A DNA stretch of 64,000 bases from Puccinia triticina (lineage: Eukaryota > Basidiomycota > Pucciniomycetes > Pucciniales > Pucciniaceae), in NCBI RefSeq assembly GCF_026914185.1, contig NC_070558.1, positions 8,999,501 to 9,063,500 on the forward strand, read 5' to 3'. Numbering within the stretch: the stretch's first letter is position 1; the number at the start of each line of letters is the position of its first letter. The notes beneath the pieces were generated by a model. The model saw only the letters and a program-made list of their open reading frames with translations, made no database searches and was not told where the DNA came from. Positions 1 through 10,888 of the stretch are shown here, piece after piece. A program made the position numbers and the translations under genes.

Positions 1-75
1 CTTATGGAGCTTATCAAACTCTCAATAGTTTCCTCTCCAAAGATTCCTGGTTGACTGTCATATTTTCTTCTTCTT

Positions 76-300
76 TCAACTTTTTGCAAAAGGGTTTAGG
101 TTTACCTTGATGAGCTCATTCCTTACATGGATTTTACTTGTGGAATGTGATACCTGAAACAAATCTTCCAATACTGTTTTTTTATTATTGATTGAGATTA
201 TATCAAGACTTGAAGCTATCTTGGGAACATCTCCAGAAACAGGGTAAATCAAAGGATCAGCCAGCTTATTTTGCTGAATTCTTGTTTTATCTGAATCCAA
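76..300 (-). CDS. short AT-rich ORF, possible exon of a gene leaving the window
   Basis: A 74-codon open frame on the reverse strand with an ATG start and no recognisable motif. It lies at the left edge and ends in a lysine/asparagine-rich stretch. It could be an exon of a gene running off the window, or chance. I see no family resemblance, and there is no nearby promoter or splice evidence strong enough to decide. Confidence 0.15.
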   Translation of the reverse strand: MDSDKTRIQQNKLADPLIYPVSGDVPKIASSLDIISINNKKTVLEDLFQVSHSTSKIHVRNELIKVNLNPFAKS

Positions 301-308
301 ACAAATAA

Positions 309-502
309 GGTGTTCAAAGTTGAAATCATAAAATTTTCATTACATAAAATCATAAAATCATAAAAATTTCAGATGATAATTTTATATGTACCATTTTAGA
401 AATGTTGCTCTAATTTGAGTGTTTGGGTGTACATATTTTTTTCACCTCAGAATTTTATGATTTTATGGTGTTATGATTTTATGCAAGTCAACTTTGAACA
501 CC
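309..502. mobile_element. 194-bp MITE with GGTGTTCAAA termini
   Basis: The left end reads GGTGTTCAAAGTTGA and the right end is its reverse complement (TCAACTTTGAACACC). The AT-rich interior repeats the motif CATAAAATCATAA on both arms in inverted orientation. TAA lies on both sides (TAA before GGTG, and TAA after CACCC), which suggests a 3-bp target duplication as in PIF/Harbinger-type (Tourist-like) MITEs. The same termini bound a second copy at 7051-7918. There is no coding capacity. Confidence 0.7.
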
Positions 503-1618
503 CTAAAAGATTAACATGATAAATCAGTTTTGGAACTTTTTTGTGAACTTGATCTTCTGCAAGAAATGAAAATTTAATTTGAATTGCAAAATTGATAGAC
601 ATTCACCAGGGAAAATGTGATGACAGCTGGTGGCAGGTGACATTGAGTAAAACATGTTCAGACACCTGAGCTACTGTGGCAAGACTCCACTATCAAAACA
701 ATGGCCCCTTTGTGGTCATTGGGGAGTCCCACTCAATGGGTTTTGGAGTATGATTGGAGACTGAACAAGAGTCTTCTTCACATCACATGCCCTCAGGTGA
801 CCTCAATTTTTCCCTGGTGATTGGTGAGAAGAATCCTTGCCATTTTTTATCCCTTCATTTTCTTCTTGATATCCTGGGTCTGTAAATTTGAGTTTTGCTT
901 CCGGTATGACTTCTGAGATGGAACAATTTAGTGAAAGTCATAGATTTTAATTGATTCTAGAAGAACTTTGAGGGAGGTTACTGACTATAAAAATCAGTTC
1001 TTCAGTGGGATGTAGTCTGATTCATTTCACCACTCTGCAAACACACTATCATTATATATTGTAGTAGCATCTTTTTCGTATCTGTACTCAATCATATGTT
1101 TATGTAAGTCAACATCCAGACATGTGTATTATCAGCAGATAGCATTTCTTTGGAGGGGAGGGGTATGTATGGCTGCAAACAATCTTTACGAGTAAAAAAA
1201 ATGAAAGAAGGGAACATTCAAATCATGCCTGTAAGAGTATGCATACTACGTGACATTAAACCTTGGGGAATATAAGACGATATGTAAGACGTTTTTTTGG
1301 TGTTAGTTTACTGTCATTTTTTTCGTGTTTATCTGATTAAGGCAACATTGTAAGTCGTCGACACATATAGAAATAAGATCATACATGGCATGTGGTGATA
1401 GACAGTCTTGTCTCACACACACGAGTACACAACACAAAGACGGCAAGGGAACTGGGAATGGGGAAAAGGGCAGACCAAGAAAAGATCCTCCATAGCATAG
1501 AGAGAAAAGGACTCCCCAAAACGACTGTGAAAAGGAAGAAGAAAACCTATCTGGAAGCACGCGCGTGGAGAGGGAGAGGACCAGAAAGAGATATGTGAAG
1601 ACTTTTTTTTTTGTGGAG
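503..1618. other. non-genic stretch
   Basis: AT-rich sequence with no open frame longer than noise and no recognisable repeat. The part nearest 1300-1618 probably belongs to the 3' flank or UTR of the reverse-strand gene that ends at 1711. Confidence 0.4.
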
Positions 1619-1700
1619 AGAAAGAGAGAGAGAGAGAGAGAAAGAGAGGACCGGAAAGAGATATATGAAGACTTTCTTTTTCTTGTACGGGGGAGAGGGG
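1565..1700. repeat. GA-rich microsatellite with an imperfect ~38-bp direct duplication
   Basis: A run of alternating GA from about 1619 to 1650 is flanked by two near copies of a unit beginning GAGAGGACC(A/G)GAAAGAGATAT and ending in GAAGACTTT. The unit looks to have been duplicated around the microsatellite. It lies just beyond the stop codon of the reverse-strand gene, so it may be transcribed as 3' UTR. Confidence 0.6.
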
Positions 1701-1710
1701 GAGGGAGAGA

Positions 1711-4657
1711 TCAAGTAGAGGTAGAAGCAGCATTTGTTTGAGGATGAACAGGGATATCGTTTATGGTAGCGGAAGGAGGTTGGAGGGAGGGCGCGGAACC
1801 AGAGACGGATTGCTCGGCGAAGATTTCTTCGCGGCGTCGTTCGGCCAGGGTGACTCCAGCGGACTGGAGGTTTTCGAGTTCGGGCAGTGCACCGATCCTG
1901 AGCGAGTCGATGGTGCTGGTCTGGTTGGAGGTCTCGGGCAGGCCGAGAGTTACTCGGACATGATGGTTTACGTGATCGTGGTGGTGGTGGTGGTGTTCAT
2001 AGACGAGTGTCTCCTTCTCCTTCTGGCGACACTGTTGGTACTGCGACCTAGCCATTTCAGCCAATGCCTTCCATCGTCCGGACGGGTCCCCAGTCTTCCC
2101 CCCGTTGTTCGTCTGAGGGTTGACGTTCCTGTCATCAGTGAGGATCGACTCGATCGTGTCCTTGAACTCGTCCTCTTCGCCGCTGGTCTCGCCCTCCTCG
2201 AGCTCGCCCTTTTCGCGCTCCTTGGGCGCGGGCTTGTCTGTCGCGCTGTCCGCAGCCGACGAGGCTGAGGCCACGAGTCGGCGGAGCTCGGCAAACAGTC
2301 GGTCCAAGATTTGGTGCTCTATCTTGGCCATAGAGAGACAGCTGGCGTGTGTACTGCTACCAGCGGAGGACGCCTGGGGATGGCCAACCAGTGAACGAGC
2401 GACTGAACGAGGCGACTTGCATCCATTCGACTTCAGCGCCAAGTCCCACATCTTCTTCCCAGATTCTTTGGCTTCGCGTTGAGCACACGTGACCCTGGCA
2501 TCGAGCTGTGACTGTAATGCAGTCTTTAATCGTTTCACTCGTCAGATATCATCTCCTTGAAAGCTCATCCATGATCAAAGAGAACTGACCAGGTCTTCTG
2601 ATGATGCTTTGGAATTCGCAAGCTGTGATGTCTGTTTGGTTGGAAATCAAAGAGAAAATAGATGCTAAGTATTGCGACGAATCGCAAACTGAGGCAGGAA
2701 CGTACTTGTGACTCAATGGAATCCATACGCTTCAGGAGCTGCTCCAGATAGAAGATTATCAGCAATCTGTGATCAGAGAGGTAGATGATTGATGATGTAT
2801 TCATACATTGGTTATGCTCGCACGATGATCTATCCCTAACTTTTCATCGTTGCTTAGCCTGATCTCGAATCGGTCCAAGCGAATCTTCATGTGATTTACA
2901 TGATATGACATCTGTTTTGGGAGATCTGGTCAGCTTACGCAGTTCGCGTTGAAGTTAAAAGATGATGGAGTATGTACCACTCCGAGGATATCTTTCAAGT
3001 AAGAAAGTGAGAAGTTCTCGACCAAGTTGAAATTGGTAGGAACAGCAGCCATACTAATTGGCGGTGGATACTGAAGGGAGTTGATCGGAATAACCGGACT
3101 GTGGATTGGCGGTGCTGGTAAGGCATGGAAATGGGTGAGCTGAGCACTACCAGGAGTGATGGGGGTGGCCATGGAGGAGGAGGTGCCGGTCTTGGAGATG
3201 AAGCCGAAATCAAGGTCGGGAAGCAGGTTTAAGAGACTCAATAGTTCTGAGACCCGGTTGGAGGTCAGACCGAGTTGATCAAGATGATGGGTTATATCTT
3301 GTGGGATCTGTTGTTTATAGAAATCAGTTAATTTCTCTTTAGAGTACTCGAGGAGCCAGCTGCTTTTCATCAAGCGGGTTGAGATATAGTTGTAGTAGGC
3401 TTCTGCAGAGGCAGGTGGTGGTACAGCAGAGGATGGATGATGGTTTGAGGTGGTATTATTGATAGGAGAGTCAGATGGTGGTGGTGGACGGTCGGCCAAG
3501 GCGGTTGAGGGTCGAGGTGGTGATCCACCTGGCTCGGCGGATACACCAGCGGGCTTGAGCGGTTTAGGTCGGTTGTTGTTGTTGGGTGCTTGAGATTGAG
3601 AAGTGGATCGATGACGGATTGTGGGGTGAGCAGGTTGGGTGGTGTTGGTGGTGATATGTGGGGATAGGGTGAGTTTGAGCGCATTCCCAGCCGATGTTGA
3701 TCTCGCGGTCTCTGGTGAGGATGGTTTGGGGGCAGCTGGGCCGGTGTTCTGGGTATGATCTGACGATTCGTTCTCGGGTGATTTCTCTTCGATTGGGCCG
3801 AGCTGAGGACGTTGTTTGTTGAGTAGGCTTGCTTCGATGTTCGCCAGCTTGGATTGTAGATGGTCGAAACGTTTCTGGTGGGTGGCTTCGATCTCGTCGA
3901 GTTTTTTCTGGAGTTGGAGTTGGTTCTCGGCTTGACTCTGTTGTTTCTTCTCGAGCTCTTGTACGATTTTGTCGGGCACGTCTCGATTGGCTTGGTCGAT
4001 TTGAGCCTTGAGGGTGTCGAGCTTGGTCTCCAACCACTTGTCAAGATCGGCGGTGTTTGGCTTGGTTTGCAGGTTCTTAAGTTTCTGGTCAAACTTCTTC
4101 TCGAGACGGGCCAAGTGAGCCAAGTGAGCCCGGAGGGCGTCCTCCAGTCTGAGCTTGAGTTGGCGTTCGACCTGGGCCTGTATGAATTGGGTGAGGCCGT
4201 CGACTAGCGGGGTGGCGGCGGTGTTGAGCTCCGTATCGAATGCGTCCTCCGAGTCTTTCAGGTCGGAGCTCTTCTGGTCGAGCTCGTTCTGATAGATCGT
4301 CTCGTCTGGGTCGTCGACCAGCAGCTCTTGCGCGCTTTCGACCATCTTTGTGAGCGCCTGATGGTTGGAGTGGAAGGCAGGGCCATCGAGGATCAAGAAC
4401 TTGAAGCTGCTCTTGAGTGTCTGTTTGAGCTGCTCGCTGTAGTTGGTGAGTGGTGGTGGTTGGCTGCGGGGCTGGCTTGTTGAGGGGATGGCAGGGGATG
4501 GCTTGGGGTGTTCGGCTGTCTGCTGTGGGCTGGCCATGATTTCGACATCGGGCGAAGTGGGTGGCTTCTGGCTTTTCCTGTGGGATGGGTCTGGCTGGTC
4601 TGAGTCTGAGGTGGGTGGGATCCGCTTGCGTTTCTTGTGGGGCTTGGAGTGTTCCAT
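1711..4657 (-). CDS. coiled-coil, probably nuclear protein of unknown function (multi-exon)
   Basis: The large first exon (4657 down to 2939, 573 codons) starts at an ATG followed by a basic, nuclear-localisation-like run (HKKRKR). A Pro/Ser-rich stretch follows, then a long charged coiled coil (about residues 120-280, many K/E/Q/L), a low-complexity Pro/Thr/Asn linker and a conserved-looking helical segment near residue 420. It ends at a clean GTAAGC donor. One or more small exons around 2700-2880 (one containing YLEQLLKRMDS) lead to a last exon (about 2537-1711). That exon has no ATG near its start, so it is a 3' exon rather than a separate gene, and it carries an acidic segment and a six-histidine run. 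The exact small-exon joins are not resolved. The gene is divergent from RRP1. I do not recognise the family. The layout (NLS, coiled coil, His/Pro-rich tails) resembles the gene at 12569, without clear homology. Confidence 0.6.
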
Positions 4658-5193
4658 CGTGCTTTTTCGTGGTTCGTCGTCGGTTTCGCTCCCTCCGGAG
4701 TGCCCAGAACACGCCACACGTTTATGGCTTTTGGGACGAAACTAAATACTATTTTAATATTTTCGGGATTTTTGAGAAAATAACGCAAAATAACAAAAAA
4801 GTCGACTCTTGAGGAAAAACAGAAACAAGACAGATTCGTCGCTGTATTTATAAGCAAGGTGAAATGAAAGATTTTCTAATAACTCTGTATTGGTATTTAT
4901 AGCACATCCTGATCCGTTATCAACTCAAATCGTAACCAGGAAGACTTTACATTTTATTTTATTTTAAATACATGTTTTTTTTTTTGTTTTCGCTGTTTCT
5001 GGCCTGAGTTTGACACGGAGGTCGCTGGATATACACCCCAGCCCTGTCACAGCCCCAGTCACCCACCTGCGACAGCAGAGGTGTCACATTGGATATGCAT
5101 ATGTATTTAGCTTTTTCTCCCAAGAAAAACCAAAGAAAAAAAAAAAAAACACCCAACCACACCCCCAAGTTATATTAAAGGATCGCAACAAAC
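4658..5193. promoter_or_regulatory. shared upstream region of two divergent genes
   Basis: This 536-bp gap separates the start of the reverse-strand coiled-coil gene (4657) from the RRP1 start (5194). It holds T-rich tracts and TATA-like TATTTATAAG near 4849. No gene lies between, so promoters of both genes must be here or in the 5' UTRs. That is inference from the arrangement only. Confidence 0.45.
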
Positions 5194-6547
5194 ATGTCAT
5201 CGTCCCCAGCAATCCCCACAAAGCGAAAATCGGACGGAAAACTGGGCCTGGAATCCGGCCGCGAAACAGCTCGCAAGAGAAAATCATCCTCGGGCCGTTC
5301 GCAGAAAGCTTCGTTGAAGGGAGACGTGCCACCCCTCGGGAAGTTCCTTGCAAGTAATCGTATGTAGTGTCAACCCCTATAACTCGACGCAATCGCCAGA
5401 GAACTGCTGCTCATTGAATTGGTCCACTCTCTTGTTTCTGAAAGACAAGGCGACTAGGGATCGAGCGGTCGATGCTCTGCGGAAGTTTCTGAGTGGACAG
5501 GTCGGATCTGAGGAAGACCAGTTTCAAGATGATCTATTCGATGCCCCACCTTCCGCCGAAAAATGGGGAATGATTGGAGAGAGTAACGGCCGGCTGGATG
5601 AGATCGAACTGGCGAAGCTTTACAAGGGTCTGTTCTACTGCTACTGGATGTCAGACAAGCCGATCGTCCAGCAACACCTCGCCCAAGAATTGGCAGACCT
5701 GTGTCTGATCATCCGGCCCGCTCGATCCTCAGAGGATCGTCTACTCGACCAGGTCGTCACCACCCAAACCGCCCTCTCGTTCTGGAAACAGTTTTGGGTC
5801 GCCCTGGGCTGTGAATGGCAAGGAGTCGACAAACATCGACTGGATAAATACCTCCTGTTGATGCGCAGATTTGTCGAAGTAGCATTCAAGATCCTCCAAC
5901 GAGCTCATTGGCACCCCAAAGCGATCGAACTTTGGTCTGAAATATTGAAGCAAACCGTGTTGAAGTACGCCAATCACCCATCTCATCCTTTCTGTACTTT
6001 GACTGTCCTTAGCTGAAAAACAAACAAACAAACACGTGTGTTTGATAGTGTTGCAGACTTTAAGACGCCGCAATCGATCACCTACCACGTCAGCGACATC
6101 TTTCTTGAAGAACTCAACCGGGTGCTTGAAAAGCGACCCGACCGACCAGCCCCGATCATCCCACTCCTCGCCCCACTGATCCATGGACTCTCACAATCCC
6201 GTCCAGGAACAGCCACGTTTCGAAAGATCCTTGAGAATGTCTTCGAGCCACTGTTTGCAAACCTCGAACTATTCCTCTCAGAGCGAACCAAGATGCCGAA
6301 GAGTTCGACGATCGACATCTACCCTACCTTCGAGACCAGCCTGCTCTCTTCCACCGAACAGCCAGCCACCTCACCTCCCCGGACTGACTGCCAGGCCATC
6401 CGAACCGACCTCCTGTCCTTGCTGTTCCAAGCTGGCTCCGACCCTCTCTGTTCAGATTCCAACCGGAAGAAGATTTACAACTATTGGCATACCCAGCGCG
6501 GGATTGATGACGAAGAGGAAGCCGACCCGACGGACGAAGGCAAATAA
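5194..6547 (+). CDS. RRP1: ribosomal RNA processing protein 1 (Nop52 family)
   Basis: Three exons, 5194-5359, 5445-5993 and 6057-6547, give 401 residues. All junctions keep frame, with donors GTATGT and GTACTT and acceptors AAG and CAG. After a basic N-terminal tail (KRKSDGK, ARKRKSSS), the Nop52 fold begins at LGKFLASN, and the intron falls between this and KATRDRAVDALRKFLS. Diagnostic Nop52 motifs follow: KLYKGLFYCYWMSDKP (about residue 125), then the W..LDKYLLLMRRF segment and DIFLEELNRVL near residue 255. RRP1 proteins are nucleolar and act in maturation of 27S pre-rRNA for the 60S subunit; that role is family knowledge. The C-terminus is acidic and short, so this is a compact fungal-type RRP1. 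The middle donor is the least certain junction because a GTACGC lies 30 bases upstream in the wrong phase. Confidence 0.9.
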
Positions 6548-7050
6548 TGCGCATGACCAATCCCTCTATTCTGGAGTGTTCTTTTCAGTCTTTCTTGTTC
6601 GGGTCTTTTCCAGCCTTGTAGAGTTTTGTGCCTCACACGTATCTTACTTGATATGCACAGAAAATCCCTAGCAGTAGTATGTATCCCCTTGACATTATAA
6701 ATTAAGGGCAACATGACCCATTGCCATCTGTGTGGGATGGGACTGCGTTCAAGTCACAGTAGTCACTTTTTGACCGCAGGCAGTGCTACGATCACAAACA
6801 AGCAATGGCGGTATCCCAGCCCTGAAAACGAGCCCAAATGGTTTACGTACAATGGGCTAACAAATGTTTTTGCCTCCACATTTTTGAATGCAGAAGCTCT
6901 GGACACAGCCTTTAAGTCATGAGATTGGTTACAGGGGTGGAAAATAAGTTCCCAAGAATGACTATGAAAAAAAAAAAAAAGTAAAAAAAAAAAAAAGTAA
7001 AATGTGGAAATTTTCTAATTTCTTGTGAATTTCTCAGAATGTTCATTTGT

Positions 7051-7918
7051 GGTGTTCAAAATTGATTTTCAAACCACTTTCTACATAAAATCATAAGATC
7101 TACATGTCCAAACTTTTGATGGGGTGAAAGTTGAGGGTTCTCTTCATTTCAAGCACCTCTCAAAACTTTGATAAATCTTATGACTTTATAAAATGATATT
7201 AAAAAACGGACTTACTTCGCGCACTGCGGGAGAAATATCAAAGCTTTTCAAGTTTTTTCTTGACCAATCAATAGAATGGCTTTTTATTGGCCTCTGTGAA
7301 TTTTTTTGAGAGTTTTTCCAGATTTCCTTGTATGCTAAAAAAAATATTGAAAGCAAAAAACAGATGTAGCATTTGGGGGCCTGAAAATCAATGTTCCCAT
7401 GGGCCAAAAAATCAAAATAATTTATTGAATAGGATCAGCCATTTTTGAAATCTTTAGCTACTTTGTGCAAGATAAAGGGTCTGAAAAATGAGGAAATTGC
7501 ATGTGCAATCCACCAAAGTTTGCTATTATATGGTGAAATTTCCTCATTTTTGAGACCCTTACTCTTGCAAAAAGTAGCTAAAAAGTTCCCAAATGGCTTT
7601 TCCTATATGTTCCATGAGTCAATAAATCATTTTGAATTTTTGGCCCATGGGAACTTTGATTTTCAGGCCCCCAAAAGCTACATCTGTTCTTTGCTTTCAA
7701 TATTTTTTTAGCATACAAGGAAATCTGGAAAAACTCCCAAAAAATTCACAGAGGCCAATAAAAAGCCATTCTATTGATTGGTCAAGAAAAAAATTGAAAG
7801 ACTTTGATATTTCTCCCCCAGTGCACGAAGTGTTTGGGGACTTCGTGGACTGTGCAGTGGGCAAAGAGTTTTTTGCAGTGCACAAAGTAAGTCCGTTAAA
7901 AAAACATTTTGAACACCC
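7051..7918. mobile_element. second GGTGTTCAAA MITE, enlarged by a nested foldback
   Basis: Begins GGTGTTCAAAATTGA and ends TTTTGAACACCC, the same termini as the MITE at 309-502, with CATAAAATCATAAG near the left end. The interior from about 7201 to 7900 is a different, palindromic element. Comparison with the right arm of the host composite (TTCATTACTG uninterrupted there) shows where it entered the left arm. Confidence 0.65.
7205..7897. mobile_element. ~690-bp foldback element, AACGGACTTAC family, copy 1
   Basis: Starts AACGGACTTACTTCG and ends with the inverted form (AAGTAAGTCCGTT). The arms are several hundred bases long and pair almost throughout: the left part with TTGACCAATCAATAGAATGG finds its complement near 7770, and the segments around GGCCTGAAAATCAA and TTGATTTTCAGGCC also pair. 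It has no open frame of its own. Related to the element at 25832-26540. It lies inside the MITE at 7051-7918. Confidence 0.75.
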
Positions 7919-9764
7919 TAATTACTGTTCAAACCAGGGAGGGAAACTTGGAGAGCAAAGTATTGCATGCAAAACAATGATAAAAAATGAAAAAATTTCA
8001 AAACCTTTTTCAATGATTTTTTGGGTGGATGGGTTAAACACTAATTTCAAATTGAAATCAGGGACTGTAGCCCAAATCACCACTAATTTGACTCAATTTA
8101 TTTGATCCAATAAAAATAAAGATGAACAATCAAGACTCAGGTACCTGTTGGCACCCGGGTACCTGCTTGTTTTTTTGCCAAAACCAACACCTCACACCGC
8201 ACCCGGCACCGCTTGGAGGGTACCGGCGGTACTTTTGGCAGGTACCCCTTGTGCCATTTTTTGTATTTATCAATCTCACAATCGGCTTTACTTTTCAGAC
8301 ATGAGTAAGTACTTATTTATCTTCTTTATCAACAATTTAATCGACTGTATCAGCTAATTATAGGATAATAACATCTAATAAAACAAGCAGGGCTCCTGGA
8401 TCAATCGTCATCCACAACGATAGTCTTTCTTTTTGAATTCTTTGAAGTCTTATTGGAATCAAGAATTTGTTCCTTCCACAAGGCCAGAACCCCTTCTTCA
8501 ATCATATTATTCTTGAAGTAGAATGCCACAGTCATTCCTCTGCTTATCGAGTGGGCTCCAAGTCTATGCCGCTTCAAAGAAACGTAATCCTGATCGAAGC
8601 TAAATTCTATCTCAACGTCGACGGATGTTGCTACAGAATTGAGAGAAAAATCAGAACAGATGCAGTGAAAAAACATCATCTTTGACTCACCTGTACAGCT
8701 TAATATATCCAGTGCCATGTTGACGAGGCCACCATCCATGCTCCCCGAGCTCTTCTGGTGAAGCCACCACTTTATGGGGTTGACCGGTTTGTTTCCATCC
8801 AGGATAAGTCCTCCTGCTAGCCAGTCATCAAATGCGTCGGTCAAACAGTTTCCACTTCGGGCAGCAGCAGCATCACCCAGGCCGGCGAGCATACTGTTCC
8901 TGGGCTGTGGATAGATACGGAACATATTAAGATGAGATTTTGTCTTTCCTATAGATCTAAGCTTGTGGTTTACCTTTGAAGTCGAAGCCGGGGCAGTCAA
9001 GCAATGAGTCGGTTTTTTCAGCTTGTAAAAAGAATCCCACATTTCCCGCGCTAGACGTATGGCTTTGGCGATCCATTTGGGTTCCCATTTCGCCAACTTG
9101 AAGTACTCGTCCTTGAATGAAGGGTGCATCACTGAAATAGAATATTATAAGTTAGAAATTAAAGTACAAGGAAAAAGAAAAAGACGCTCGTACTTACAAA
9201 TGGCAATTCTGTACAGAGGGGATGTGTCGGTTAAGCTGTAGTACTTGTTTGTAATTTTTAATCCATGTCGACAGGCATTTCTCAGTGCTGGAGGGTATTT
9301 TCGATCACTGATAATTGTCGATAGGTGTTTGGTAATTTGGTCTATGTAGATAACTATGTTAGATAAGCAAGCAGATCCTGCATTGGAGACTTGAAGGGTT
9401 AAATCATGGAAAATCCCAAGGACGTTGACCAAATCGGATGCCAATTTAATATCCGATTGATCCACGTGATGCTTGCGCTCAAGACCGTGTCGTTTATGGC
9501 GCTGCCACTCAAGACTTTAAATATGGTGTATCAGAAGATCGAGTCGGTCAGTCAATCTAATCTTACTCGAGTGGCAGGAGGAGGACCTACACAGCAGCTT
9601 CGCACCAAACGATGCTTTTCATTTGATAGAATGTGGAGTTCCATTGGGTACGAACGTCTCTTTCCACATTATGTGGAGTGTGGCACTCTTTTTCTTGGCA
9701 AATATCGATGAACTCAGCTTTGGAATTCGGAGAGTACCTCAATTTCTTCGCAATTTGACGAAAC

Positions 9765-10071
9765 TGCAGCAGACATGTAGTATGTTAGATGAAACTCAAT
9801 AATTTGAAATGAATGTAGATGTGTTATTATACCTTAGCCAATGTCAGTTTACAAGTATTGGTTGTATAATAATCTCCTTTGTCTTCTTCACTAGCTTGTC
9901 CAATGTCGGCCTCAGTGAGAGAATCGTTCTCGTCATCATCTTGTCCAGGAAGACTTTGAAGCTCGCTATGTTCATCGCTATCTCCATCTAATAATGAGGT
10001 GGAATGATCCCCTCCGGTGCGGGAAAAGCTAAAGTAGAAATCATTAAAGAAACAGGTCAACAATCGGAACT
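9765..10071 (+). repeat. inverted duplication, arm 1
   Basis: Near-identical reverse complement of 10581-10888. Both encode the same 78-residue hAT fragment (acidic, with DGDSDEHSELQSL) on opposite strands. Only a few substitutions separate the arms, so the event is recent compared with the decay of the surrounding gene. Confidence 0.85.
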
Positions 10072-10580
10072 GCAGCAGGAGGAATTCGATTTGAGATTAC
10101 ACTTGGATTTGTTCCTCAGCATCTCCATCTTCAAACTGTGACTCATCCGAGTCAAAATCAGCAGAATTAGCGCTTCCATTAGCAGATTTCTTTCGCTTTT
10201 GAGTACCAAATGGCCGGAGGATCGCCTGGACTATTAAATTCAGTATGTGCGCAAAACATCGGATCCAGTGCGTCTCACCCCTAAACCTTGTCCATTTGAG
10301 CTTTTTGAGCTCCTTCACCATCACCTCGTTGTTTTTTGCGTTGTTGCTCACAAGACCACAGATCTAAACATTAAATTGTTAGGTTAGCCTTCAAGATGTA
10401 CCAAAGAAATGTATAATAACAATAAAGCCTGACTCACCCAATCCTGAATGCCAAATTTATCTGCCACCAAAGCAACGGTCTTGGCCAAGTACTCGCCGGT
10501 GTGTCTCTGAGAAAGCCGAAGAAAGTCAAGAGGCATGGCCTCTAGACTTATATCGTCAGTTCCAACCACTGCTAATCGGT

Positions 10581-10888
10581 AGTTCCGATTGTTGACCTGT
10601 TTCTTTAATGATTTCTACTTTAGCTTTTCCCGCACCGGAGGGGATCATTCCACCTCATTATTAGATGGAGATAGCGATGAACATAGCGAGCTTCAAAGTC
10701 TTCCTGGACAAGATGATGACGAGAATGATTCTCTCACTGAGGCCGACATTGGACAAGCTAGTGAAGAAGACAAAGGAGATTATTATACAACCAATACTTG
10801 TAAACTGACATTGGCTAAGGTATAATAACACGTCTCCATTCATTTCAAATTATTGAGTTTCATCTAACATACTACATTTCTGCTGCTC
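10581..10888 (-). repeat. inverted duplication, arm 2
   Basis: Partner of 9765-10071, separated by about 510 bp of hAT sequence. This arm lies on the forward strand, against the direction of the transposase gene, so it interrupts the reading frame there. The two arms could form a stem with a 0.5-kb loop. Confidence 0.85.

Noticed and set aside
1738..2482. Forward-strand ORFs opposite the gene at 1711-2537
   Set aside because: Antisense shadows in GC-rich codons, no motif; the reverse-strand exon has better composition and splice context.
4959..5392. ORFs overlapping the 5' end of RRP1
   Set aside because: They are antisense or out of frame to the RRP1 exon and consist of poly-Phe/Lys translations of the T-rich upstream tract.
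7445..8105. ORFs within the foldback at 7205-7897
   Set aside because: The same frames recur in inverted form and in copy 2 as a consequence of the palindrome, not as genes.
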